From Diphasiastrum complanatum (taxonomy: Eukaryota; Streptophyta; Lycopodiopsida; Lycopodiales; Lycopodiaceae): 64,000 bases of DNA. The translations under genes were made by a program, and so were the position numbers. Each line of letters starts with the position of its first letter. Positions within the stretch are counted from its first letter, which is position 1. The notes beneath the pieces were generated by a model. It was not told the origin of the DNA. It did no database searches and saw only the letters and a list, made by a program, of their open reading frames with translations. Location: assembly GCA_029204225.1 (NCBI GenBank), contig CM055108.1, positions 5,581,599 to 5,645,598 of the forward strand, given 5' to 3'. Below are positions 1 to 10,165 of the stretch, piece by piece.

Positions 1-480
1 GCAAAGGAAGAGAAGCATATATGAATGTGTTGTAGTAGATACAACATGAAAGATGCCCCTCATTGCCATGTAAGGTGAGCCATAAAGACTCGGCCATGCA
101 TTTTGAAGATCTTCTTGAAAGCATATGAAGAAGAAACTCCTCCTCACACATTGGCCCCATCATAACTTGAATACCTTCAAAAAAGATAACTTGTGATGCT
201 TCTTGAGAAGCCTTGATCTCGGCCACTTCCAAGATTGAATCTTCATGCAATGTGACATCTCTATTCACAATCACTTTTGAAATAGAGAGTGTAAAGACAC
301 TAAAGACCTCCTTGATGGATGAGTATCCAATCATGATCCATGAGCTTGGATCATCCTTCCTTCTTGTTTCCAAGGGAATATGTGCAAAGCAAGCACTACC
401 AATTTCACTAAGGTGATCAACCTGAGGCTTCATCTTGAATAAAACTTCATATGGTGCTATTCATTCAAGAGCTCCAATAC
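1..480 (-). pseudogene. copia integrase C-terminal region, decayed (E1)
   Basis: Minus-strand translation from about position 455 down to 1 gives a recognisable copia integrase C-terminal segment: a TPYE-like start, then HIPLETRRKDDPSS and GYSS, matching the conserved region that normally reads VPLETR-KEDPSS and GY. Beyond that the frame stays open to the window edge, but similarity to the following linker (RRS-EP-LT pattern) is faint. The integrase catalytic core between this segment and the protease remnant at 499-1317 has been deleted. Probably non-functional. Confidence 0.65.
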
Positions 481-498
481 TTCTCAAAGCTTTGATTT

Positions 499-1317
499 TC
501 AATGAGAATTTCTTCTCAACACGTATGCTTTGAATAATAAGGAATAATCATACACCATAATACTTGAAGAGAGAAGATATGTGCATTTTGTGTAATTATC
601 CTCCTTTGAAATATTGGACATATAAGAAACATCAAGAGAGTTTGCACTCTCACTTGGATCCAATTTGTAGATGCCTTCAAATCTTGATCCATATGCAAGG
701 ATCTCGCCATCCTTCTTGATCACACAATTGTCAATATTGAAATTGACATCAAAGCCACTATCAAGAAGTTGGCCAACACTTAAGATGTTCTTTCTAAGCT
801 TTGGGAAAAAAAGAACATTGTTGAGAAAGAGATCTTTGGAAGATGCAAGCTTCAAGGGAATAATACCTACTCCTTTAATATTGCACTCATGCTTACTTGC
901 AATGTATATGGTCTTCTTGACTCCATCATAAGGCATAATAGATAAAAAAAAGTGCTTGGAGCCACACATATGTGAAGATGCTCCACTATTAATATACCAT
1001 GAGTCAATCCTTGTTGAAGGTGGAAGAGGATAAGCTTGATGCCATAAGAAAGCCTTCTCCATCACTTGCAGTATAGTCTTCTTTCTCATTGGTAATGTTG
1101 GCTTGATTGACTTGATTCTTCTTCTTGAAGCAATTGGTGGCATAATGGCCTTTATTGCCACAATAAAAGCACTTGATCTACTTCTTCTTGAGATTTGAAG
1201 TAAAAGCATGAGAGGTATCCTCCTCCTCCTCTCCATCTTGGTCTTTAGCTTTGTCATTAGAGAAGTGATGGTGTTGCCTCCATCCTCAACTTCCATATTG
1301 AGTAATTGGAAGTACAC
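499..1317 (-). pseudogene. copia gag zinc knuckle/protease remnant (E1)
   Basis: The frame encodes a retroviral-type aspartic protease in its middle, with the copia pattern W-Y-I-N-S-G-A-S-S-H-M. The catalytic aspartate of the DSG triad is asparagine, which should abolish activity. Downstream sit the usual NVLFFPKLRKNILSVGQLL and YKLD segments that follow protease in this family. The N-terminal part matches a gag zinc-knuckle region read partly out of frame. A normal gag start is absent. It is followed directly by the decayed integrase tail at 1-480. Classification as copia protease is secure; activity is not expected. Confidence 0.75.
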
Positions 1318-1440
1318 AATCTCTCACTTGGTTGCAACAAGTATGAACTCATTGAAGTCATGTAAATTGGAGATAAATAAAAGTGATGAACAAAAAATGT
1401 TGCTTCTCTCTCACTATAGGATCCAATAATCGTGTGCTAC

Positions 1441-2108
1441 CATCTCCTATGCAAGATCTTGCAACAAACTGTGAGATGATTCTCACTAGCTATCTCAATC
1501 TCTCCAAAACTAGATCTACTTCACATCAAATGATGGAGTATGGGAAAAGTTAGGATCAAACACTCTTAGCACGTGTGAAATACACTAAGAAACCAAATTT
1601 GACTCAAATGCAATGATATTGCATGAAACAAAAAGGCTAAGATCTCAAAACAATGCCTAGATCACATATAGATGAGATTGGTAAGCATTCAACTGTGACT
1701 TTGGATCAAACAAGCAATCTCTTGACCAAACCAAATGTGTCCACCCAGGTCTAGGTGCCCTACCTAACCCTCTTCAAAAGATTATAACTTTTGATTGGCT
1801 CAACCAAATGGAATGAAACTGATTGCATCAGAAACTAGACAAAAATAGCTTCAAAACAAGCTATCTAGCAAGATTCTTGGATCAAACATGAAAGAAAAAC
1901 TCCCAAACTGAAATTGGATGTTCCTCACACGTGTCTGAGCACCTGATTCCGTACAGTACCAGGTCAAACCCAATCAATGTCCTTTTGATCTCTTTTGATC
2001 CAAAATTGAACAAGATAGCTAGGAAAATGGGCCTTGACAATTTCTAGCTCAAAATTGATGAATAGTTTTCACTTAAATGGATAAAAAATGCATGGTAACC
2101 TTAGGTAG
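1441..2108 (-). other. E1 untranslated leader between primer site and gag remnant
   Basis: No coding segment is recognisable. The stretch lies between the primer binding site and the first coding remnant, so it is the element's 5' leader plus sequence left after deletion of the gag N-terminus. It contains a near-copy of the CACACGTGTG palindrome (CACACGTGT at 1926-1934). Confidence 0.5.
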
Positions 2109-2120
2109 GCTCTGATACCA
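2109..2120 (-). promoter_or_regulatory. primer binding site, initiator Met-tRNA type (E1)
   Basis: Read on the minus strand this is TGGTATCAGAGC, the standard plant copia primer site complementary to the 3' end of initiator methionine tRNA. It directly abuts the LTR edge at 2121, which fixes the LTR boundary and element orientation. Confidence 0.85.
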
Positions 2121-2928
2121 TGTTGATTTCACACGTGTGGACTGTCCACAACATGTACTTGTGATCTCCTAAGGTGTGTAGATGCACCAAGATCAAGACT
2201 AGATTGAGATTCAAGATCTATCTTTGATTCTATGGCAAAAACACACTACTACATGCATTCAATCACTTCCAACTCTCACTCACACGTGTGGGAAGTATTC
2301 AAAAAATTATTCTAAGTAAAAACAAGCTGCTCTCCTCGGGTAGAGAGAGAAAAACCATCATGAGCTCTCGGGTAGAGAGAGAAAGCTAGAAATCCAAGTA
2401 CACTCAAAATCCACACAATCACCAAATCAATTAGATCCTAAATGAGGAGTACAATGATACTAGTAGATCCACGAGCTACCACTATGCTTAACTATGATTG
2501 GACCACACTTTGCCACCTCTTAATCCTATTGGACCATTGATCCATGCACCTCTAAATTCTATTGGACTATATTCAAACACACCTCAAATTCCTATTGGAC
2601 CTCACATGGTTCCACCTCTAAATCCTATTGGACCTCTTAGAATTCATCAAACAAAAGTATTACACTTGTCTACACTCTAATTGGCACAAGTTTGGTCTCC
2701 TACTCTATTTTGGCTCAATAGTTGCATTACAAGTGGAAATGGATAATTTGCCATCTGTGTCAAATTTGACCCTATCAACATCCTGCACCTAAATGCTTGA
2801 CTATGAGATTCTATGAGACCCCTATATCAAACATTTTGATTTACTTTACAATTCTCCACACATGTGAGATTCACTTACAAACTTCTATCATAAAAAATAC
2901 CAAGCTAGATTTTTGCCAATTTCTCACA
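2121..2928 (-). repeat. 5' LTR of E1
   Basis: It starts with TGTTGATTTC next to the primer site. I place the far end at 2928 (TTCTCACA) because the preceding AAGCTAGATTTTTGCCAATT resembles the LTR ends of E3, E12 and E15, and gypsy coding sequence begins just after. An alternative end at 2780 (TCAACA, a perfect inverted match to TGTTGA) cannot be excluded. Two CACACGTGTG palindromes lie at 2130-2139 and 2281-2290. The second LTR is outside the window, so the boundary is not verified by comparison. Confidence 0.65.
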
Positions 2929-2932
2929 ATCT

Positions 2933-3098
2933 CGCATTGATGTACAAAATCAAACTGATCAAGGGGAAATTGAAGTTTACTGGTGAAGGCCCGTATAGAG
3001 TGAAGGAAATCTTGAACTATGGAACAGTGATTCTTGAGCACTTGGACGGAAAGCGGTTTGATACTCCTGTGAATGGTAGTCAATTATGCAAGTTTTGA
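2933..3098 (+). pseudogene. gypsy integrase C-terminal domain fragment (E2)
   Basis: The frame contains a GPY/F-type integrase C-terminal module: KLIKGKLKF, then GPYRVKEIL, then a short domain ending in NGSQLCKF before the stop. This matches the tail of Ty3/gypsy integrases of the Athila/Tat type, with the usual GPY motif and V-NG-LK ending. The upstream integrase is cut off by the E1 LTR at 2928. Only about 55 residues remain. Confidence 0.75.
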
Positions 3099-3981
3099 CA
3101 GCCTGCTCCGCCAGTTCAGCAAGCATGATCCAAATGATTTTTATTTTTATTTGTTTTTTAATTTTTTTTGTTTTCACTACTTAATTGTTAATTTCGTTTG
3201 AAAAAGACAATAAATAAAAATAAATAAATAAATAAAAAACAAAACAAAGAAAAGAAGAAAAAATGAGAAAAGACTGAAGAGCAAAAGTCAGAAAAGTCAT
3301 CAGAGTGAAAAAAGAGGAAGGAAAGTATTTTCAGAAGATAATTTTTGATGGAAAATGACTTATAAAATCACTGTTTTGGCCATATGTTGCCTATACATTA
3401 TTGAAAACCTTCGCTGAACTTTCAGATTATACATCCACTTCAGATATATCTATACTAAGTTGGTCGAAGGTTCTTTTTCAAAAAAAGTACCTGTTTCTGA
3501 GTTAGGCGAATGATCAGTAATATGTCATTTTGGGAACCTTCGTTGAGCACCTTACTCTCCTCATAAACCTTTGCCGACATGCTAGATGGACTCAAAATGT
3601 CAAAATTAGGTCGGCTATAGGTTCAGATCCTAAAAGTTGCATTTATGACAGTACTTGGGCGAAGGTTCGTCCTTCGCTAGACCTGAAAAACGTTCACCGG
3701 ATGGGGTCAGAACTTCAAAAACCTCCGTCGAGATTTTTATAGCCTATTTACATAGTATTGAGCAAGCCTGCAAATTTTTGTTCAGAATTGATCAGCCAAA
3801 CTAGTATTCTATGTAATGGACCCTCCAAATTCACCTATAGGTTGGCTGAATTCAATTCATTCCTCACTTGTGCTAGCGAAGCTCTTGCCAATTTTCCAGT
3901 GACCGAAGCCTTCAAAACTTTCTGTACTGCTTTCTGATATACACGCACGCCTATTACTTTCAGTTTCTGTTCCTTTTCATT
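3099..3981 (+). other. E2 non-coding stretch between pol and extra ORF, with repeated CGAAGGTTC motif
   Basis: No sustained reading frame. An AT-rich part (about 3130-3350, with AATAAATAAATAAATAAATA-type repeats) is followed by 3400-3730, where variants of GGCGAAGGTTC or its complement GAACCTTCG recur many times. The same motif family recurs in the leader of E7. In Athila/Tat elements this position is a spacer that can carry the promoter or splice site for the extra ORF; I see no proof of either here. Confidence 0.5.
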
Positions 3982-4890
3982 ATGTCTTCCACAGATACAT
4001 CTCAGTCACCACGCTACACTATCCATCGTGATGTCCCTTCTGCAACGTATATCATGATCCTTCCTAGCACAAGCTTGTTCACTCAATGGATGACCCTTAC
4101 GGAGCCTCTGCTTGCTGCAATGGGTAATCATGAGAGAGCCTTCTCGGGGAGAATTAACATGGATTTTATCACTCTTGCCTTCAATACTTGGAAGGAGGAG
4201 AAATCCAAATTTTACATTACTTTCCAGAGAGCCACACACAAGGTGCGCGTGACTGAGGCCACCCTTGCTGCCATAGGGATAACATCTGGTACCCAAGCCT
4301 CACCAAACCATAAGCAAGCCAAACATGCTATTAAGCCTTATATTGACTTGACCAATGATCTGCACTAGACTAATGATGGCTATCTTCTAGATGCCATTAC
4401 TGATTCTACCATTTAGGCTGTTGCCCAGCTCCCCAACAATTTTCTGATGGTTGAAAACCTCAGGAAAGACCGTATTACTTCCCATATTTCGCATAAGATA
4501 GTTGAGTCTCACGCCAAGATATCCTAGGCTCCTCTAGAACCATATAACTGGTTCAAGACCATCTTTGGAGAGCTCAAACGAGCCATCAAGAGCAATATCA
4601 AACAACAATTTGTTGCTGGCCCTATGTTGTCACTCCTAGTAGCCTCCCACCTTGAAAATAAAATCCATGGATTTCGTATGGATTCCGTGCTTTCTATCTC
4701 TGAAGAAACACCGACAGAGTCATCTCAATAGGCATCCAGCTCACATTGCTGACGTCGTTCACGCAGCGAGATCATCATTCATGACTCGCCTGTCGTGTCA
4801 CGACGTCGTACTAGGCAAACATCTTCAGCTGCGCTTCCACCCCCTACTGCTATTCGCACTGAACTACCTATCCCCCCCCTCTGATGATGC
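3982..4890 (+). pseudogene. extra post-pol ORF of E2, N-terminal part, with stops
   Basis: An open frame starts at ATG 3982 and runs 128 codons. The same frame continues past in-frame stops (first at 4366-4368, further ones near 4414, 4525 and 4729) to about 4890, giving a coherent soluble protein of roughly 300 residues. Segments such as FKTIFGELKRAIKSNIKQQF and VAGPMLSLLVASHLENKI look protein-like. I recognise no catalytic motif. Position after pol fits the poorly characterised additional or env-like ORF of Athila/Tat elements, but no signal peptide or transmembrane segment is evident. Confidence 0.5.
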
Positions 4891-5064
4891 TTCCCTCACC
4901 TCTGCTTTCTCTCAAGGACAGTCAGTGACCATTGGGACTACCATTCTCATCATAGTTGTCCAGGTCGTCTCAACCCCACACGTAGGAGCTATTTTTCCAA
5001 ACACCCAGTATTTCATGGACATGTTCGATGATTCCGACTGCTTGGGGCCTCAGAAATTTTTGTA

Positions 5065-6140
5065 ATGTCCCAGAGCCCTACGCCCTTTGAACTCCAATCC
5101 CCTAGAAGAGGATTCAAACAGTTCCATGATACTACTACTGGTTTTGAAGACTCTTTTCAAATCAATCAGCAAGATCAAGTTGAAGCTGCATCAACCACAA
5201 TTTGGGTCGGACAAGCTGTCAAATCACCAAAGCCATTCAACGCCACAGTGCCTAAGGGCTATGAAGAAGAAGAATTATAGGCACCTGGTCCATGCAAACC
5301 AAGGACAATACCACCAGGTCCTTATGCTGCTACCACCTCCACAACAACAGATTCTGGTGATGCTCTCGGTTTAGCCTCAAGCCTTGCGCAAGTGATCCCG
5401 TCTATGCTGGAGAAGAAAAAAGAAATGGAGCAGTGCATCTCAGATATGGGATCTAAGAATACACTCATTAGCATGAAAGTGAATCAGCTGGACAAAGAAT
5501 TGAAGATTGCCAAGCAACATAAAGCTAAGTTTGAAGCTAAGAAGAAGAAGATACAACAATTGGCTAATCGCCTAGAGGATTATGTCAGTTCCCTGCAGAA
5601 TGCCCTCACAACCGCCAAGACCAAGTGGACAGGGCCGTGCATGATGCAAAGCAACAAGTGCAGCTACTCCAGGGTCAACTGCAGATGGCTGAACAAGATC
5701 GCACACGTCTCCAAGGTGAATTGGATACGACCATCCTTGAGCGTAATGCGTATCTATAGACGCAAATACCTGATCATCTGATAACTCCGACGAAAATCGC
5801 GTATTTGTTTAAAAAGGTTGAAACCTATAAAGTGGCCCTTCAAGGATTTCAAGGCCGCTTTGACAGATTCAAGAGTACAGCTTCCACTGAGTTGGCAAAG
5901 GCTAAAACAACCATCAACGAATATGAAAAGGCTGTCGCTCAGGTGTTGAAAGCTGGGCCTCAAATTTCAGTTCTGGTCATGTCGCAGTTCTTCCCTCCGC
6001 ACCAAGCTGATGCACCTATGAATACAGGGTTGGATTCGGGCATGGAACATGGTGGAGCCACCGACGTCCAAGAAGAACAGCAAGCTCCACATGCAATGCA
6101 ACCAGGTCCATCTTCATCAAGGACCACACCATTGTTCTGA
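5065..6140 (+). pseudogene. extra post-pol ORF of E2, coiled-coil part, with stop and frameshifts
   Basis: One frame runs from 5065 to 5781 with a single stop at 5278-5280. From about 5392 it is a strong coiled-coil candidate: Lys/Glu/Gln-rich, with heptad-like spacing (LEKKKEMEQ, QLDKELKIAKQHKAKFEAKK). Near 5625 the heptad pattern jumps to another frame (QLLQGQLQMAEQDRTRLQGE at about 5660-5720), and it continues in the ORF 5805-6140. This implies a once-continuous coiled-coil protein broken by small indels. Function unknown; it may be the C-terminal portion of the frame beginning at 3982. Confidence 0.5.
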
Positions 6141-6192
6141 AGACCAATTAACGTCGAGGACCAGATCTAGAGCTTTTTAGCGCAACATCCTC

Positions 6193-6718
6193 ATGAGTCC
6201 TTGCTGGGTCCTCAAGTTTAAGACCTCAGTAATAGAGGCCGACAAAGAATTGGATAAAATACCCGCATTGGGAGAGCAGCCAGCTTGGAGAGTTATAGTT
6301 TTTGAGAAAACTCCAGAATCCATCAGGAGTTATGTGGCCAGCCCTCGCCAATTGCACGTAGATCCATATTACATACCAATGCCACGTAGGAACAAGTGGA
6401 AGGATTTGGGATTGGCCATGGACAAAATTATTACCATACGCCGAACTGGCCAATCATCCACCAACCTTATAGTTGGAAAATTTTAGTGGATTTCCATCGG
6501 GCACTACAAGCATACCAGTGGGAGTATATACACTCTCTCGATCCCACAGTCAGACAATCGATGCTCTTTGCAAAATATTTGACTCTATTGGCATCCGTGG
6601 CAACATGATGGGATGATAGCCTTCCTCCTTTGGCATTCGATCCGAATAAGCCAATGGCGTCAGAGAGCATTAAGGATCAGTTGTCGATGGCTAGATTGTA
6701 TTTCCGTGCAGCAATGAT
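6193..6718 (+). pseudogene. extra post-pol ORF of E2, C-terminal fragments
   Basis: Two overlapping frames (6193-6486 and 6396-6718) together read as a protein segment with a frameshift between them. The second frame ends at the insertion point of E3. Across the insertion it would continue at 11303 for only a few codons before a stop. No known domain is recognisable. A Trp/Tyr-rich composition (WVLKF, WRVIVFE, WKDLGLAMDK, YQWEY) suggests a folded domain distinct from the coiled coil upstream. Confidence 0.4.
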
Positions 6719-6723
6719 GGGAG
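6719..6723. repeat. target-site duplication GGGAG, left copy (E3)
   Basis: GGGAG immediately precedes the TG of the left LTR and recurs at 11298-11302 after the right LTR. A perfect 5-bp direct repeat is the expected footprint of copia integration and proves the element's boundaries. Confidence 0.9.
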
Positions 6724-7424
6724 TGTGAAAGTACTATACTTTAGGACCATAAATGGATCTACAAAAGATCCACAAGAGTGATTGGATGCTTGCTTAACAA
6801 TCTATCAAAAAACTAGACACAAAAAAGTTGATCTAGATTGGCAATTTGACAAACAACAAGCATTAACAATCAAAAGCATTGATAAACATTGAGATCCGAG
6901 CCGACACATGTGTACTACAGGTTCTAGTACGGCCTTCAACCTGAGAAATAAGTAGAAATTGATTTGGTTTCATTTGGATCACAAAAACTCAATGTACATA
7001 GTGAACTAGCTTGAGATTGCCAATGAGCTCCAAAAATTTTCTATCTTCTCACTATGGAGAGAGGGAATACATAGCAAATTCGACTTTCTTCTTGAATTTA
7101 GGTGGATTTCCAGCATGTAATAAGGAAGTTAACTCACTCTCCTTGACCTAAAATGAAACCCTAGTCTATTTCCTAGAGTTATGCTTGGTAGGTAGCTAGT
7201 TGGTCAAATTTTCACCTTAAACTTAGGTGTAGGTCCTATAAAGTAGGGATGACCACCAAATAGACATGACCAACTCTCTTGACTTGACCTAACCTACATT
7301 AGGATGGGTTTCCCATGTGGCATCATGGCCTCACATGTGTGGGACCCATTTGTGTACACAATTTACACTATTCTACATGGTTTTTGATCAAGCTAGATTT
7401 GCCAATTTTTGGCAATTCTTCACA
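6724..7424 (-). repeat. 3' LTR of E3
   Basis: Starts TGTGAAAGTAC and ends GGCAATTCTTCACA on the plus strand; near-identical over its full 701 bp to 10597-11297. In this copy the palindrome CACACGTGTG has mutated to CACATGTGTG. Confidence 0.92.
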
Positions 7425-7436
7425 CTCCTCCTCAAA
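7425..7436 (-). promoter_or_regulatory. polypurine tract (E3)
   Basis: On the minus strand the sequence next to the 3' LTR is TTTGAGGAGGAG, a purine run in the position where plus-strand DNA synthesis is primed in LTR retrotransposons. Near-identical tracts border the LTRs of E9, E12 and E15. Confidence 0.8.
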
Positions 7437-7634
7437 TTTAGCTTGATCTATTTACAACTCTCTTGATAGATCAATGAAAGCTTTTAGAAGTGGCTAAAAA
7501 ATCCAGCTACAAAGAAGGAACTTTTGAGACTCCAATAGAGAATGATATCCATGAAGGATCTTTCACCACCTCTTAGAGGATCCCTTACAAGATGTTCCAT
7601 AAATGTGTCTATAGACATGTAGCAAACTTCAAAA

Positions 7635-9815
7635 CTAAACATCATGCCAAGCCATGGATTCCAAGGCATTTTGTGCACTTGAAGATACATCAATTAAAAT
7701 ATTAAGTGCATAAATAATGTTGCCAAAGACAACTTGTCTTGATTGGTCCATATGATTGAGCCTAGATGGCTCCATCTTGATACTCAAGGTTCTTCTTGGA
7801 GTCCTCGGGTCTTGAGCTTGCTCCTCCACTTGACTTGACTCCAAACCATCAATGAATTGAATAAGGTGTTGATCCAAAGATGCTTCTTCAAGTTTACAAA
7901 TCTTCCACTCTTGAAAGATCACATTTCCACCATTGACAAATTCTTTGGCTGAAAACAAGTAGATTTTACAATCTCTACTTGAAGAGCAAAACACTACCAT
8001 TATTCCTATAATTGAAATAGGATAATCTTTGGTCCTTACATTGGAATGATCATGCTCAAAGCATGTGGACCCAAAGATTTCCAATACAAATGATGTTTCA
8101 TCTTTTATGACACTATTCAAACTATTACAAAAATAGTTATCCAATGAAATTGCTTTATCAACAACAAATGTAGATTTCAAAGCATCCCATTTCATTGTCT
8201 TGTCATACAAAGTAATAAACACCATGAATCTTAAAGGTAAGAAACAAGTCACCTCATGTCTACTAATACTTTCCAAAAAGTATTCAAAGATAGTAGACTC
8301 TCCAATGCTCACCACCCTTGCAAGATGCACACTTGAATGGACAATTTGCATGCAATTTGATGACTCGGACATTGTCATTGAGGACTCCCTTGGAACTCTC
8401 ATGCTTTGAGGCTGATCCTCAAGATCTTCCTCCTTTTGATGCTCCTCCTCAATGCAAGCAAGATCACACTTTGCCAAGATCTCCTCTTGAGTGATCTCCT
8501 CCTTTGCCAAGCTCATTCTTTTAAAAGCAACACTAGCTTCCAACTTAAACAATCTTCCATGTTTAAATCCCTTTGCAATGCAAACATCATTCTTCAAGAT
8601 GAAGCAAACACTATGCTTAAAGTGGACATCCAAACCACTTTCTAAGAGTAGACCAACACTAAGCATATTCTTGGTGATTGATGGTACATAAAGGACATTT
8701 TCTAGATCCAAGCATTTTGAGGATTCTAGATACAAAGAGATGGTGCCAACACCATCTATCCTACACTCTTCATCATTTGCAGTAAAGACAAACTTTTTAG
8801 CATCATTGAATGAGTTTAAGGTTGAGAAAAAGTCCTTTTCACAAGACATGTGGGAGCTAGCCCCACTGTCAATCCACCAATTGTCTCTTGAATTGCTATT
8901 GCTTGTTGGTGAGGATGTAGATGCCATCAAGAATACATCTACTTCATCCTCCTCCTCCTCCTTTGCAAGGTTTCCTTGTTTGTCCTCCTCCACTTGTGCT
9001 CTTAGCCTCTTGTAGCATTCAGATGCATAATGCCCCTTCTTTCCACAAAAGAAGCATTTTTGCTTTGACTTGTCCTTTGAACTTGATGCATCATCCTCTT
9101 CTTTGGCCTCCTTTGGATGCTTCTTCTTTTCATTGGTCTTCTTTTTGCCCTTGAATGAGAAATTGGCTTTCTCATCACCATCCTGTAAAGACAAGGAACT
9201 CATCCTAGATTTTGCATGGAGCATCCTACACTCTTCAGCCACTAATACACTGTGAAATTTTTCTATAGTTGGCAAAGTGTCTTGGATGGCAAAACTTTGG
9301 ACCAAATTTGCAAAGTCATCTCCTAGACCATTAAGGACAATTTTTACAAGCTCTCCATCATGAATCTTCTCTCCAATGGAAGCCAACTCCCTATTTAGAG
9401 ACTTGATTCTGAGTACATAATCCTGTGCACTCTGCTCACTTCTCCTCATGCTTTGCAAAATTTGATTTCTAAGCATAAGAACTCTAGAAGTGTTGCTAGA
9501 CTCATAGATTGACTTTAAAGACTCCCAAGCCTCTTTAGCATTAGTACAAGCTGATACTTCTCTCAACAAATCATTGCTCACATTCATCTTCACACAATGA
9601 AGTGCAAGCCTAGATCTCTTCTTGTATCTAGCTAACTCCTGTGCACCTAGAGGTTCATCTTCATCTTCAATCAAAAACTCATAAAGGTCTTGGAGCACTA
9701 AGAGTGACTCCATTCTAACCTTCCAAATAGCATAATTTGTAGAATTCGACCTCTCACTAGCTTCTAGAAGGTATGCTGCAGCAGATCCCATCTTACTAGT
9801 GACTTCTACAAACAA
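7635..9815 (-). CDS. copia gag-protease with decayed integrase-like C-terminus (726 aa, E3)
   Basis: Uninterrupted 726-codon frame; the likely initiator is Met9 (MGSAAAYLL), which aligns with the gag start of E15. Residues about 9-200 are copia gag (NYAIWKVRMES, LNGLGDDFANLVQ). A CCHC knuckle is at 254-267 (C-x2-C-x4-H-x4-C). The protease catalytic DSG is at 316-318. From about 430 on, homology is remote: residues 491-497 read IVHSSVH where integrase has the catalytic HSDV, and FLESISR replaces FIDDYSR. Residues 578-700 faintly follow the integrase tail and linker (RTPRRT...MEPSRL). The RSDNGGE motif, RT and RNase H are missing. Gag and protease look functional; the tail cannot be an active integrase. 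Confidence 0.85.
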   Translation of the reverse strand: MFVEVTSKMGSAAAYLLEASERSNSTNYAIWKVRMESLLVLQDLYEFLIEDEDEPLGAQELARYKKRSRLALHCVKMNVSNDLLREVSACTNAKEAWESLKSIYESSNTSRVLMLRNQILQSMRRSEQSAQDYVLRIKSLNRELASIGEKIHDGELVKIVLNGLGDDFANLVQSFAIQDTLPTIEKFHSVLVAEECRMLHAKSRMSSLSLQDGDEKANFSFKGKKKTNEKKKHPKEAKEEDDASSSKDKSKQKCFFCGKKGHYASECYKRLRAQVEEDKQGNLAKEEEEDEVDVFLMASTSSPTSNSNSRDNWWIDSGASSHMSCEKDFFSTLNSFNDAKKFVFTANDEECRIDGVGTISLYLESSKCLDLENVLYVPSITKNMLSVGLLLESGLDVHFKHSVCFILKNDVCIAKGFKHGRLFKLEASVAFKRMSLAKEEITQEEILAKCDLACIEEEHQKEEDLEDQPQSMRVPRESSMTMSESSNCMQIVHSSVHLARVVSIGESTIFEYFLESISRHEVTCFLPLRFMVFITLYDKTMKWDALKSTFVVDKAISLDNYFCNSLNSVIKDETSFVLEIFGSTCFEHDHSNVRTKDYPISIIGIMVVFCSSSRDCKIYLFSAKEFVNGGNVIFQEWKICKLEEASLDQHLIQFIDGLESSQVEEQAQDPRTPRRTLSIKMEPSRLNHMDQSRQVVFGNIIYALNILIDVSSSAQNALESMAWHDV

Positions 9816-9821
9816 GAAATA

Positions 9822-10165
9822 GATTTGATTGACTTGAAACTCACAAAGGTCTCACACTTGTAGTGTTTCACTCAAATTTGATTTCTAATCCAACAAATGG
9901 ACTTATAATCACAGTTCTATCACTCTCTCACAAAGCTGGAATGAAGATAAGATGAAGTGAAAACTACTTTCAAACAAATCTTGCCAAGAAATGGATTTGA
10001 TTGTCTCTAGAAACTCACTAAGGTCTCTCTCTTGTAGTTTTTCACTCAAATTAGATTTCTAATCCAAAAAATGGACTTATAATCTCACTTCTAGCACTCC
10101 CTCACAAAGTTGGAATGAAGATAAGATGATGTGAAATCTACTTACAATCAAATCTTGCCAAATTT
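9822..10165. repeat. 172-bp tandem duplication in E3 leader
   Basis: The unit beginning GATTTGATTG at 9822 is repeated from 9994 with about 90% identity by eye. Both copies include TGGACTTATAATC and ACAAAG-TGGAATGAAGATAA. It lies between the primer site and the gag start, so it is untranslated leader. The duplication could affect packaging or translation of the element RNA, but this is inference. Confidence 0.75.

Larger units (their letters stand above)
1..2928 (-). mobile_element. E1: truncated Ty1/copia retrotransposon (5' portion, minus strand)
   Basis: Read on the minus strand the order is 5' LTR (2928-2121), primer binding site, leader, gag zinc-knuckle/protease remnant, then the end of integrase, running off the left edge of the window. 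The order and the initiator-Met primer site make it Ty1/copia. The gag N-terminus and the integrase core are missing, so the copy is defective. It interrupts or abuts the gypsy element E2, whose integrase tail starts immediately at the LTR edge. The other LTR and target-site duplication lie outside the window. Confidence 0.8.

Noticed and set aside
2121-2780. E1 LTR ending at 2780 with perfect TGTTGA/TCAACA termini
   Set aside because: Possible, but 2781-2928 carries the AAGCTAGATTTTTGCC and CTCACA end seen in related LTRs, and gypsy coding starts exactly at 2929; the longer LTR was preferred.
4006-4296. Minus-strand 96-codon frame
   Set aside because: Antisense shadow of the E2 extra ORF; no recognisable motif.
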